From positions 183,026-247,025 of the forward strand of contig JANPWX010000480.1 of the NCBI GenBank assembly GCA_024734555.1: a stretch of DNA of 64,000 nt, in the 5' to 3' direction. The notes beneath the pieces are model-generated. The model saw only the letters and a program-made list of their open reading frames with translations, searched no databases and was not told the DNA's origin. Shown here in pieces: positions 25,061 to 37,100 of this stretch (position 1 is its first letter; the number at the start of each line of letters is the position of its first letter). A program made the translations under genes and the position numbers. The stretch is from Trochalopteron elliotii (lineage: Eukaryota > Chordata > Aves > Passeriformes > Leiothrichidae).

Positions 25061-28000
25061 CTCCTATTTCCCATCTTTCTGTCTCTTTCTGGCTGCTGAC
25101 TGTAATGTCTGCACATCCATCCTAATGTCTATGGGGCTCTGTATGGGTAGTAATAAATAATTGTATCTCCAACTGATGTTGCTAGAAATGACAGCTTCTG
25201 AAATATAGTCAGTGATCTGACATATAAATCTTCCTTTGGAATCTTAGCAAATTCTGCTTCTCTTCTAGATTTGTCAGCTGCCTTTCAGATTCATGGTCTC
25301 TGTGGTTTGGTTGACGTATCTTTCAAGCCACATGGGATAATCAAAGTTGCCCTTGTTGGATCCCATTAGAATCTTTTTCAGAAACCCCAGGGGCAACAAG
25401 ACTGCACACCCCCAGAGCCTGGTGCTCTTGGGCTGCTCATTATCCCTGCATGGGTTCCAGAAAAGTGACTTTGCAGCTCTCATCTAGGAACCAGGGCTAA
25501 TCCAGATGAAAATTAGAGGATTCTTGCTTACAAGAAGATTAAAAAGATTATGCGAACAATATTGACCCTTCCAACATTTTTTTATTCTTCTTTTTTGAGG
25601 GGGAGTGGTGGTGGTGGGTATGGTGTGTATTTGGGGTTTTTCCTTTGTTTCATTTTATTGAGCCACTGTGGCAGATCTGAGTGTTGTTGTTCATTTTGTA
25701 TTTCTGGTTCTTACCTAAGCAGTTGTTCTAATGGCCCACGAGCACACTGTCTGATCTAGGGTGCTCAGGAGACTGCTACAGCATGTAAAACCAGATTTTT
25801 CCCCTTTGAAACGCCCAATAATTTTAAAGCTGAAAGCGAATCCTTCCAAGTAAAAGGGTTTGGCCCCAGTAAATCCAGAACCAAATAGTAAAATACTAAG
25901 GAATGAAAGCAAATAATACATGAAGTTTTGGAATATTGGGCCTGGAGCCAAAATATACAAGAGTGTCCAAGACACTGTGGAAGAACAGGACATCCTTTGT
26001 TGTCTGCTGTGGCACTTGGGGAAATTTGGAATCATTTTGTGCACCAAGGGGCAAGGGATCCTTGTCTTATTGCATGTACTCTTTCAATTCAGAGTTTTAC
26101 TGATGTGATCTTGGATAATCTGGAAGGAAGGAAAAGGGCTTGTGTGCTGATGTTCATAAGGTGGCACCAGCACCAAAGGGTGGACAGTGTGGGGACATGT
26201 ATAACCCCTGGGTATTTAAAGGAGAATATCAGGCCAAAGAATAAAATCTGAAGGCTAAAAGAACTCCAAGCCTGCAAATAGCATACTCAAACAACATGGG
26301 AGATAGATTAGTAAGTATTTTCTAGGAAAATCTGCTTCTGATAGAATGGAATAAGGGAAGAAAAGCCAGGATTTAGGCTCTTGAGAGTGAGCTACAAAAG
26401 TGCTGTATAAATGGGATAGCTGTATGTGATTGTTTACTGTTCTTACTGGGCTGAACATGCATTAAATTAAGAATTCTGTGGATTTCTAACACATCAAGCT
26501 GACAGCTTCTGTATACTGCAATAACCAGGTAAGAATGAAGTCACACATATAAATACATGCTAATTGCTATCAGCAGTCGTGTTTTGAAGATTATGCATTT
26601 TTTTATGCATAGCAAGCTGCTAAAATATCCTCACTAGTTATTTCTGAATCACAGCATCCTTATTGGAAAAGCACCAGCAAAAGGTATTCCATTTTAGGAC
26701 TTCCACCAAGGTTTTGATAGCTCCTGGTAAAGGTGCAAGAAGAATGTGACAGACATTGCATTAACATAAAGCTCAGAATACTCATTGCCTTCTGCTTCCC
26801 AGGCAAGCAGTCACTCAGGTTCCTGTACAGGCAGAAAGCATCAGGAGACTGGGATCTGTTATCAGCCCTCTTGGGCAGAGCTGTGATACAGAGTGCTCTG
26901 CTTAATATTGCTTATCACTAATTTTGTGTGATAACTGGTGCATGAACAATATCCAAGTGGGAAGCAAACTAGATCTATAGCTGCATAGTCAAGCCTATCG
27001 AAATATATTGCTGAGCTCCTGCAGCCAAACAGCTCTGCAGAATATCAGCTGAAACAGGATGTTCCAGCTCACTGGGCCTCCACTCACCCTGTGCTTGTGC
27101 AGCCTTACCTGCAATAGAAACAGCTGTGCTCAAGGGCAGGATGCATTAAAAATTAGGAAGAGATGCTGGAATGAACCTGTATGATACTGAAAACTGATTG
27201 GCCTTGTTACTTGCTGTGTCCTGCTGAGTTGTGGCGCGATGATGATGATTTAGTCAGAGTCTTGCTGCAATCACTCACACGGGTGAGGGGGGTACATTAC
27301 TCTCAGAAATCTGTATTTGCAAAGCCAGGCTGGAGAGATTACCCTGGAGAAAATCCACTCTTGTCTAATGTCTTCATTCTGTGTGAGAAGTGAGAAAGGA
27401 AATGATGGTGTTGCTCTGTGGCTTGTCTGTTTAAACAAGAGATGTTCCCTCTTCTAAGCTTACCCTGTACAGGAGGAATCATCTGTGTATTTTGACTCAT
27501 GTGCAGGCAAACATTTTCTCTGAGAACGTGGGATACAGGGTGGGGTGTCCTGACAGTCCCTGCCTCCTCCATGCCCCTGTGCCAGCTGTGGGTGACAAAC
27601 CTTACACTGGTGAGGAGCATGAAGGTGCTGTCTGGTTTTAAAGCAGATCCTAAGGATCACTGTTATTTTTTTGTTTCTGTGTGAGCAAACACTAAGCAAA
27701 ATACTAAAAGGAAAATGGTAATGTCTTGGTTTATAAAAATGTGTCCAATGTGTGATTTTATTTTTTTTTACATGGTCACATGTAACTACAAACTATTTTC
27801 TGGGGATTACTGAATGATGAATCATCATTATAAATGATGAATTTGTTCACATTAATTAAACATATCACCTAAATGTTGTGTTGGATTATGAATACTCCTA
27901 TATCTTCACTGTTTTTCATTTTTGTGTTATGAAAAGGCTTACAGAGCAAGAGATGTGTTGTGAAGGGGAAAGAATGAGAAAATACTTTGAAAATTTTAAA

Positions 28001-28695
28001 GAAAGCATTCCATATAGTTCCTTTTTCCTAAGAGCAAAATTACAATGCAGTTAAGAGAAAGAGAAATGTCAGTCAAAATAACAAAAACAATGTTAATAAT
28101 GACCCCTACAAGATTTGCAAGCAGGCAGGTTAATCTTTTTTTTTTTCAATACACCTATCTTAACTCCAGCACAAAGTAATTAATTACAGATTCTGGTACA
28201 GAAATGCCTCACATATCATCTTTGGATGTCTGTCTTTTCGTAACATACTAATTAGTCCTTTTTACACTGTGCCTTTGGTAAAATGTGGAGGGTGGTGGAA
28301 CAATGTTGACATTTGAAAGGGCTGGACTTACATTCCCTGATAATCCACCAGAGTCACACAAACTGCTTTTCTTAATTACCAGACAAAGGTAGCACGTTTT
28401 CCAAGCTGCTCTATAGATGTGTGAATAAGCCACAGCTTATTTCATTGGTGTGGTTTCCATCTCTGAGCAGTTTGGGGACGTTTATTGACTGGGAAGAGCT
28501 GTTCTATCCCTCTGCTGTGGGATGTGCTGTGCTGGCCCTGTTACTGAGGGTCTGCAAAATCCTCCCTGACTTCACCCTCCTGTCCCATGTCCTCACTCTC
28601 CTCAGATGGGTAACTGAGTTCCTGTCCGGATCCTCCAGGGGCAGAATCTTCCACAAGTAACAGATTTTGGGGGCTTGGCCCCCTCGTCCCCTTAC

Positions 28696-28743
28696 CTTCT
28701 CTGACTCCACCTGTGCATGTGAAGTTTTCCACTGACATTTTCA
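28696..28743 (-). other. Candidate 48-nt exon with strong splice sites
   Basis: On the minus strand a long T-rich tract (from about 28782 down to 28746, almost all T/A) ends in TTTCAG, an excellent acceptor. Forty-eight nt later there is AAG|GTAAGG, a near-consensus donor. Two frames stay open across it. One (phase 1-1) reads KMSVENFTCTGGVRE and continues as an acidic Ser/Glu/Gly-rich frame down to about 28544 if unspliced. Alternatively, read on the plus strand, the T-rich tract is an A-rich tail next to an AATAAA, so the region could be the 3' end of a retroposed transcript. I recognise no protein family. Confidence 0.2.
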
Positions 28744-28745
28744 CT

Positions 28746-28782
28746 GAAATAAATAAAAATAAAAATTAAAAAAGAAAAAGAG
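28746..28782 (+). repeat. A-rich tract with AATAAA motifs
   Basis: The sequence GAAATAAATAAAAATAAAAATT is followed by two more A runs. It could be a simple AAAT-type low-complexity tract, the tail of an old retroposed sequence ending at about 28745, or the polypyrimidine tract of a minus-strand acceptor. Confidence 0.7.
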
Positions 28783-29340
28783 ATCAATTTAACATTTGAA
28801 GCAGAGACATTTCTATGAAAAGGGAGGAACGAGAATGTGTCATTTCCAACTTTTTAGAACATCCACTCCTTAATGCTGGAGAATGGATTTTAACTGTGGA
28901 AAACTGATCTGAGACCACCTCAGTGCATTTTCCTGTAGGGAAATTATACAGGTGGGGGGGTTATTTTTCACACTGTTTCCTGAAGGTGCTAAGATTTGTG
29001 TTTCATAAGTTCAATGACTTCCTCTGCACCCAGAGTAAAGAGTGTTTTCTAGAAAGGGTGGGACGTTGTTGAGAGTCTGATCACATTTTAGTCATCCAAG
29101 CTGTAAAAAATAAACCATGTTAGATGTGGTGGTGCAGCTAGGGCTACACACATCAGGCAAACACGAGACAAAGCTAAGCATGTTACCACTTCCAAAATAA
29201 AAACAGCTCAAAGAGCAATCCATAAATTATATTAAATCTATGAAGGCATAATATGTTTATATAATATTAGATTTATTGTTATTAAAGTGTAAAAGTTACT
29301 TTGATTTTCTAAATTTCTTTAATTTTAATTTATCTTTTAG
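28783..29340. other. Non-coding spacer
   Basis: AT-rich sequence with no open frame of note. The last 45 nt (29296-29340) form a T-rich tract ending in CTTTTAG, the acceptor-like edge of the segment that follows. Confidence 0.5.
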
Positions 29341-29412
29341 ATATATATACAACATTGAAAAATCCCTTATAAATTGGGTTTTGTTATGGCCTGAAGATGC
29401 AGCTTATCACAG
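29341..29412 (+). other. Candidate 72-nt internal exon (phase 2-2)
   Basis: A T-rich tract ending TTATCTTTTAG precedes this 72-nt segment, which ends at a perfect consensus donor CAG|GTAAGT. Only one frame is open (phase 2 at both ends). It translates to 23 complete codons beginning YIYNIEKSLINWVLLW and ending PEDAAYH, and the other two frames contain stops. The length is a multiple of three, as for a skippable exon. I do not recognise the protein. A strong donor, a good acceptor and an open frame together are unlikely at one spot but not rare across 128 kb of double-stranded search space. Its phase cannot join directly to the candidates at 52.4 or 55.8 kb. Confidence 0.22.
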
Positions 29413-29559
29413 GTAAGTAGAATATTGCATTGATCTCTGCTGTAGATAAGGAGGCTGCCAGGGAGCAGCTGCCTTTCCACATGAAAAAAATGCTGAGCAC
29501 AACTCAAACATACTGGGGAGTTTCACATTTGTTTTGAACTGAACTGTAATAAAAAGGGC
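29413..29559. other. Non-coding spacer
   Basis: Short AT-rich spacer between the exon-like segment and the GC-rich patch, with nothing recognisable. Confidence 0.5.
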
Positions 29560-29960
29560 AAACCCTGTGTTAGCAGGTCCATGGGCAAGAGGAGTCTGCT
29601 GGGGAACAGGAGAGAGTCTGGAGATGGTGCTCAGAGTCTGCATGGACCTCAGGTTTTGGGTGAGGAGTGGAGGGACCCGCTGCACTGACCCCCTCCCAGA
29701 GGGACCTCCTGGGCCCCTCACTCCTCACTGCAGGCCAGGGCACAGCAGCTTTGTCCTGCTACTCTGGACAGAGCAGCTTTGTCCTGTCCTGGTGCTGGGC
29801 AGTGAGTGGGATCCTGTGCCCAGCACCCTGAGAGTGTGGCCCTGATCAGGGAGGGTAAACCTGGCCTCTGTCCCATCCTGCCCTGGTGCTGGGCAGTGAG
29901 TGCTCTGACCAGGGAGGGTGAGCCTGGTGCTCCTGGCAAAGAATGCTCCTTGCTAGGAAT
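29560..29960. repeat. GC-rich patch with minisatellite-like duplications
   Basis: GC content rises sharply here, and internal duplications are visible. AGCAGCTTTGTCCTG occurs twice at a 25-bp offset near 29745-29787. The block CCTGGTGCTGGGCAGTGAGTG occurs near 29788-29808 and again near 29882-29902, 94 bp apart. A CTGA(T/C)CAGGGAGGGT block occurs at 29842 and 29905, 63 bp apart, so the second unit carries a deletion of about 30 bp. Frames of up to 104 codons on both strands reflect the GC-rich composition rather than a gene. Confidence 0.6.
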
Positions 29961-30452
29961 GTTATTTAAAGAGCATCAAGGGACTGAGCCAGTACACTTG
30001 TCTTACTGTGTTAGATGAAGAGCTATTACCAAAAATAAAGTACCTTGGCACGTTGTGAAATGGTAGCACTTAAAAGATAAGCAGGATTTGTGTTGCAGAG
30101 AGTCATCATCAGGTACAAGTGCGTGCATATGGTGTGCCCAAGTGGCTGCTCAGTCATTCAGGAGGGAAGTGGTGGAGATGCAGTTACCCATGGCCGAGGA
30201 AGGCTCTGCCCAGCCCTTCTCCCTGCTGGGAGAGGTGCAGTTCTTGGACAGCCCCTGGCCCTGCCTGGCAGGATGTTTGGTGCTGCACATCTGCAGCACT
30301 GGTGGTGCTGTGGGAATTGAGAATAAGGTGTGGTGGTGACACTGACCCTTTTCCCAGGAGCAAACACTGCTGGGGCAGACAGCGAGGACCACTGAAATAA
30401 GCTGGGCATTCTAGGAGTTCTTTTGTGATCCATCCTTGCAGTCCATAATAAT
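29961..30452. other. Non-coding, moderately GC-rich
   Basis: Overlapping short frames (80-93 codons) on both strands between 30088 and 30433 follow from GC-rich composition. No domain, promoter or repeat family is recognised. Confidence 0.4.
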
Positions 30453-30559
30453 TAATATAATATAATATAATATAATATAATATAATATAATATAATATAA
30501 TATAATATAATATAATATAATATAATATAATATAATATAATATAATATAATATAATATA
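30453..30559. repeat. Perfect (TAATA)n pentanucleotide microsatellite
   Basis: 107 bp of uninterrupted 5-bp repeat (TAATA, equivalently TATAA), about 21 copies without a single substitution. Perfect long arrays mutate quickly in length, so this locus is probably polymorphic, and its length in an assembly may be unreliable. On the minus strand the repeat translates as an Ile-Leu-Tyr-Tyr periodic peptide inside two frames (30184-30690, 30411-30644), which are artefacts of the repeat. Confidence 0.97.
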
Positions 30560-33500
30560 TCCTCAGTACTTGCTTCGTGCTTCTTCCTGTGTTGATTTTT
30601 CCTCTCAGTAAGCTTTTCCTCCTGTGGTGTTCTGCTCCATGCAATTAAGGTGTAAGGCTTATCCTGTGTATGTTTCTTGGCTGGCTGCATGGTACACTTT
30701 CAACAATCTTTTCTTTAAAATATATTAGTACAAATAGACAAATATCTATTGGTTCTTGGTCCACAGCAATATGTGAGATTTTTCCTTTAAAACTTCCAGC
30801 TCCTCCATGTTCCCTGCCCTGCTGTTGTTGGTACTTTCATCACCCACAGAGTGTGAGCCAGAATACGGAGACTATTATGCAAATAGTTAATGTAAAAGTG
30901 AATTGGCTGGCTTGTTGTGTTTATTTATAAAACTTCCCAATGCTGTCTGTGCACTATGAGCTGCGGGGCAAACAGCCACATCTCCCACGGTGTCTGAGGA
31001 GTTCCTGTTTGCAGTGGCAATGGATCCCAAATTACAGGTGTGCTCTGCACCCAGGCTGTGCTGGAACAAAGGGACCTGGCTACTGCCTCTGGGAAGGAAA
31101 CAGCAGCTCTGGAAGAATGTACAAAAAAAGCTTTGGTTCAATAAATCACTGTGGGTTTTTGCTGGGAACCTGGAGATGTTGGGCAAGAGAGAATTTTAGT
31201 CTGACCAGACCTGGCCAGTTTTGAATGATAGTGCAGCCTTAGGAATATACAGTTTTACATTACAGATTTGTGCTTTGAAATTAAAACAAGATGTGTGGAA
31301 ATACACATTGTCAACATGTCAGCTGAGCTGACACCTTTCAGCTGACTGTGAATACTGATTACCTTCCCCATGGCAGACAATTCTTGTATCTAATATCTCA
31401 TTGAAACAGCTGAAATGGAACTCCATTTGGCTCCAATTTTAAAGGAATTCCTTGGGTAAATCAGGCCAGAAATGCATGCTTTCATTAAAAAAAAAAAATT
31501 AAAAAGGGAGAAAATCACAGAACAAAATATTTCACAAACTAAAGCAAGTTTTGGAAAGGAATTATTTCCTGGCTGCTGATGGAACCATAATGCCAGCTTT
31601 TGGGGGGACCACCCAACACCCATCGTTACCTCTCCTATATGTGTTTTACATTTATGCTGGGTTGCTCTAAATGTGGTGTACTTGATGCCACAGGTATAAG
31701 TGCCAGTAATAAATATTTTGTGATAATTAAAATGTTACAGGCCTGAGTTACACCAGCAGGCTTTGAACAGATCTGTTCAAGTAAGAATTTACATTTCACT
31801 GGGAGGTTGAGCACACTGAAATGTTTGGAAACATAACTATTATCCTGTTCATAGTTAAAGCAGGGTACCCAGTCCTCCTGACCCTGAGGGTCTCCTTCCC
31901 TTTCCCCCTGGGCCTCCTTGCAGGACCCTGTGATGCTCCCTGTGCCCACCCAGGCCACGGCAGCTCCAGGTCAAAGTCTGGAAGATGTTCAGGGGTTGTG
32001 TCCATGGGCTGTCCCCAGCAGCAGCAGCCTGCTGTGCCAAAGGCAGCAAGTGAGCTGCCAAGACATCTGTGGGTTTCTCATGGAAACTCCCAGGACTTCA
32101 GCAGAAGTTCAGTAATAGCTAAACCTGAGCTATTTCTATAAAACAACTGTTCTCATTGAACTTGTGAAAAATTCTTCTTGTCTCCCTGAAATTTTCTGCA
32201 CTGTCTCCCTGAAATTCTGTATGTCTCTGGTACACAAAAAGTCTGATGTTTGTGGTATCTGTCTTTAAACACTTACAGCTCATGAATGAAGGCATTTAAA
32301 GCCATGTTTCATCCTTGGAGAGGGGAGTCTTTTACCATAGTGTGAAACACACACTTGAAATTGTCCTTATCTCTGGGAACTTTGTCTAAGTGAAGAGTCG
32401 GAGCTTGAGACTTTGGTCCTTAATCTGACTTAATAAAACCCAGCCATTGTTTATTGGCTTCATTTGTCAGAGAGGTGATGGAAGGGGCATGTCCCAGACT
32501 GCTCTCCCTACTCTGACACCTCGTATATTGTCCATTATCAGAACAAAATGGGAAAGAAAATCCTTTACAGATGCCTCTTTGAGAGCTTCAGAAATAAGAT
32601 TTCAACAGTGCTGAGATTTTTATGACAACATAATTAGAGCTTCCACCAGATTGTAAAAACTCAATTTGTTGAAAATTGTGTAAGCTGATTTAGGGTCAAA
32701 TCCCACACTTCTTATTCAGGCTTTTCTCTGCATTTCCATTGATCGCAATGGCATAACTCAAGTTCTCTTTCTCGCAAAGTATCTCCGTGCTTCTTTCCTT
32801 GCTGTTCCAATGAGCAATCTTCCTTCTTACAAAGTGCATTTCAGAGACATTTATTGAAAAGATGTTACTGATGCAGTTAACAGAGTAAATGGGATCTGCT
32901 GTGCTTGTGATGATGACTTTGACATTCACTTGATGCTACAAAGATATGAAGGTTAGCTCCCACTTCGATAATCTCTTGTAATGTAGCCTTGTGTCAACAG
33001 AGCCACAGGTGTGGACACACAGATAAGATGATAATTTTGAGTCTATTTTGTGTTCTCTCTTATTTCTTCTCACAGTTATGTTTAAAAGTTCAAACCTCTA
33101 GTAAATAGGATAGTGAATCTGTGTGTTCTATCTCTTTTCCTTTCTAAAATGGTGTCATGGGGCTGTTTCTCAGCAAGTCCTGATCAAATTGGCTGAATTT
33201 ACAAACACAAAGATGTGTTTTTCTACCTGCCAGCTTCATCTAACCTCACACTTGCATCTGAAAGCCAGGCTGAATTTGATGTGATGTAGAGGACCCCCTA
33301 TAGAGGCCCACCATGACAATGATGTTATGGATTCAGTTCAGTTAAATGAATTGCTCTTGTGGGGAGGATTATTAGTGTGTGTACCAGATGGAGGAGCAGG
33401 TTCTTACTCTGCAATCTTGTTTCTAGGTCAAAAACCATGGGTAGGCCCCACTAATGATTCCTGAATTATGTTCTCTCGCAGATCCTCTAAAGGGGAAGTA

Positions 33501-33657
33501 GCATGAAAACTTGCTTTTCAAACATCAGATGTTGGATTCTAAACTCATGCAAGTAATGTATCATTGAATAAAACTTTTCTGGGCTTTCTTATAATCTTTT
33601 TTTAGCCTCAGTAGTGTGTGGGGAAACACATGATCATTATTATATTATAGTAATCCT
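30560..33657. other. Unique non-coding stretch
   Basis: About 3.1 kb with no recognised gene. Frames of up to 107 codons occur on both strands around 31.6-32.1 kb in a locally GC-richer part, without known motifs. A 12-nt A run lies at 31487-31498. A 23-bp-period duplication of TCTCCCTGAAATT is present at 32181-32216. Confidence 0.5.
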
Positions 33658-34181
33658 ATCCAGACACCACCTGCCCCTGAGTCCCTGTGTGAAGTTTCTT
33701 TCATGGTGGGGCTGCCACCGGCTGGCAGGAATCCCCAGACCACAGAAACAGTTCGTGTGGGTTCGTCAGCTCAGCAGCTGTGCGTGGTTCAGGCTTGGAT
33801 GAAGGAAACGTGCTCTCTCTTGGGTTAATAAGGATGTTTGTTCAGTGCAGCCATGTGGAAGGGGCCTCGCCACAACCCCTTCTCACCATGCTGTTAGCAC
33901 GGAGAGGGTGAGGACAGAGAGAGACCATGGGCATGGTGTGTCCCCTTTTGCCCAGCTTGGGGGCTGGGCAGGGAAACACTGACACAATGGGGAATGGAAG
34001 GGGGACGGGTTACATCAGGAGGAACCACAGGGGTAGGAATTGGTGGGGGGTGGAAGGGACATACCAAGTACAGACTTATAACAAACACAAAATACAAATT
34101 CAAAAACCTGAAACTCGTGTCGCTACACCTGTGGGCTGCTGCAAACATGGGTGGAGCAATATTTCCACATAATAGGGTTTA
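33658..34181. mobile_element. Possible LTR-type or other dispersed element (CpG-rich block)
   Basis: Base composition changes abruptly: this block is GC-rich and holds about ten CpG dinucleotides between 33715 and 34125, while the flanks are CpG-poor. Retained CpGs suggest an insertion younger than its surroundings. The plus strand carries several G runs and the minus strand is correspondingly C/T-rich, giving a Pro-rich frame of no evident meaning (33894-34148). The 7-mer TAATCCT occurs at both edges (33651-33657 and 34182-34188) and could be a target-site duplication, but TG...CA termini are not evident there. No retroviral gene is visible. A solo LTR remnant is my best guess, and a GC-rich regulatory element is the alternative. 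Confidence 0.3.
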
Positions 34182-37100
34182 TAATCCTCCCAGCATAAGA
34201 TAATCAATGGGTAGAAGAAAGTGAATGTGTCCCTTTTTACTCAGGAAGAGGATTAGGGAGTGACCTGTGATTTTCTTTGCTGTTGTACAGAGGTCATGCT
34301 GACCAGCAGGTTTCCTGCTAAAAACTGCTAGAGAAGCCTTAGCAGTGCCAGAGCTAATGAATGCAGTGTTACTCCACACCTTTGGTGAGGGTATCACCCA
34401 GGAAGGGTTCCAGACTGAGATCTAGAATCAGCCACACCTGACATTGAGGCAGCTTTGATGCAAATTCCCTTTGGAGAACATCTTGGGAGATCTTCCAAGC
34501 TGTTTCTGTCTTTTTTCAGGGTGGGCAGCAATCCCAGTATGCTTCTCTGGCAGTTCCCTTCACTGAAAAGGGAAAGGTGACTGACAGGAATCTCAGTATC
34601 CCATTTTATTCATATCTCACATAACAGAGAACTCACAGACATATTTTTGAAAGAGACAGGGAGACCATATTTACCACCTTCTAGAATCAGATGCAAAGCC
34701 ATAATTCTGCATAGGAGATACTTTTCTTAGCACACACTGGGTTGTTTCATTACCTGGGAGTTCCCAGCTTTCCAGAATCTGACATTGTGGGGAACAGGGC
34801 ACTGAGATGACAAATAGCTTGCAAGCTTTTAACAAGACAAGCAATCTTTTATACCAGAATTGCTGTAGTATCTTCTTAGAATGGACTTTTCCAGTAAATC
34901 ACTCTCACCAACCATTTTTAGCACAGCTGAATTCAGCCCTCCTTCTCTCTGAGACTTCAGATCTAAATTCTGCAGCTTATTTAAAGCATTGAGGCTTGGC
35001 CCTGTAAGATGTGTAAATCTGATTGACCCCTTCAATCTGTGTAAAGTCACTGCCCAAGTCAGTGCTCGGGGTGTCCCACCCTTGGCCCTTGTCACACTGC
35101 AGGAGTCTCAAAACTCTCCCTGCTTCTGCAGGTTTCCTTTTAACAAAATCCCACTGGAAAAGGGTGGAACCCTGTAAGACTACACATCTGCAGCCCAAAA
35201 CCTGCTTTTCTCTTGTTGTGCTCTCCAAAGGGCAAATGGTATCTCCTCATCCGCATTCAGGTGTTTCCCACCCTTCTGGGACCATCTGACTCCCAGAAAC
35301 TGCCACAAATCACTGAAATACCAAATGCCAGGGCATGCACTTCTAGAGGTCAGCTCTAGGTGAGATGAACTTTTGGCTGCCATCTCTGCAGAAGCAGGAC
35401 GCAGCCTAGGGGCATTCTTGGTTCTTGAAGAACCATTCTGTTTGAGAGCTGTCAAGAAAAATTTCAAATCCAAGTTTTCTAATTCATTAGTTATTAGTAT
35501 TTTTTTAATTCTTCTTTTTTCAGCAGACTGCACTGGCACGGAGGAAAGAAAACCACTTTGAGACATTTGCTAAGATTTTTGTTGGGGTTTTTTTGGAGGT
35601 GAGGGGTGCAGGGAGAAATTCTCCATCTCCATCTAAGTGCTACAAGGTCACTTAGACTGGCATCACTATCCATGGCATTTTGGTGCTGTGGGAGGTGTAA
35701 TCTATTTATTTTAACGGGCAGTGAGCAAGGGCCACCAGCACCACTCAGTGTTTCTGTGGCTCTGCTCTGTTCCCTGCCTGCCCCGGGGCACACAGGAGTC
35801 ACTTCCCAGCAATGACAGAAACTTTAACATTTCAGGTAAGTGATGAAAGCTTTAATAACTGTAAACCCCAGTAAATGTTTGAAGGAAAATAGTCACCAAT
35901 TTCTCTCTTTGTGTGAACAGATGAGAATGACATTGTAAACTGCACAGCCAGGCTGCAGCAATCTTGATGTAATTCCCAGCACGGTTGGAAGCTTTTCATC
36001 TGATTTTTGGGCCTCTGGCTTCACATGCCCTGTGCCTCTGCTTCTGCTTTGAAATGGGATAATGATATTCCCTTTTTCTACCTTTTGACCACTGCAATTA
36101 CAGGGTTGGAGGCCAGTGGCACATTAAGTGTTTCTACAGCACTTAATAGGTCTTTGGTGTTGCATAAAAACTCAAGCAGCTTTAAGTCAGCACCTTACAT
36201 AGAAGGTTGTAAAGGTGTAAACCATCACATGGTTTCTCAATAGCTGGTAGAAAATACATGAAATTATTTTGAATATTTTATAAGTCTGGTTTGTAAACTT
36301 CATTTGCAATGATAAATGGGTTTTATACAGCACCATTTCTGTGAAGTGAGCATTTGTTCTGTATGGGATTTTTTAAGTGTCTTCACTGTGTTAGCTGACG
36401 TGTTGTAACCCACGTCACAACCTCATAAAAACACCATCTGAATTTGCTTGATAAACTCAGCTTTTCTTCTTCATTTACATTGCAATCTTTCTCTTTAAGA
36501 AAACACTTTACATCATGTTGTCATGACAACAGAATACGGTATAAGGTTGAAATGCTGACATTTTCCTCAGTGTTCATAGTGCACCCTCTGCTCACTCCTC
36601 CCTTGTTGGCCAGTTCTGAGGGTCTCTACAAATAAATGTAATTCTGCAACGGAGAGATGGATTTAGGGGCTGTAAAAAGCTGACTGCTGTGTATTTATTT
36701 TTCTGTGTGTGTGAGTCTGTATAAGTGGGCAATCATTTTAAAGCTTGGGGACACTATTGTACCAACATCTGTATCATAATTCAAAGACACTCAAATACAA
36801 GGGCATTTTCTATATCATCAAAACACATCTAAATTTTCTCTCAACCAAAAATATCTGTGCCAAAACTCATGTTCAAGCAGTCTTGTGTCTGCTCCAAATA
36901 ATGTTAGGGGAAAAGAGGTAGCCTGTGATGAACTTGAAAATATAGAAGACCTAGAACAGGCTATAAATAATAAGTAAATTCTATTTTGTCTTATCTTCTG
37001 GAAATGTTCATAAAATTGAATACATGAATATGTGAGTCCTGCAGTCCTCAGAGTATTCAGATGCCTCCTTTACCAAAGAGAACAGGCAATGGTGAATTAC

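Larger units (their letters stand above)
24355..28503. other. Unique non-coding stretch
   Basis: AT-rich DNA without a recognised gene. It contains an ATG-plus-splice-donor arrangement on the minus strand (24515-24548), a compound microsatellite (25026-25060), an 11-nt T run near 28136-28146, and two ATGCAT-containing octamers (TTATGCAT) at 26591-26610. Open frames of up to 110 codons (25715-26047 minus) show no domain I recognise. Confidence 0.5.

Noticed and set aside
30184..30690. 168-codon minus frame with an Ile-Leu-Tyr-Tyr repeat
   Set aside because: The length is due to the TAATA microsatellite, whose period of 5 gives an open 15-nt cycle. Flanking residues do not suggest a gene.
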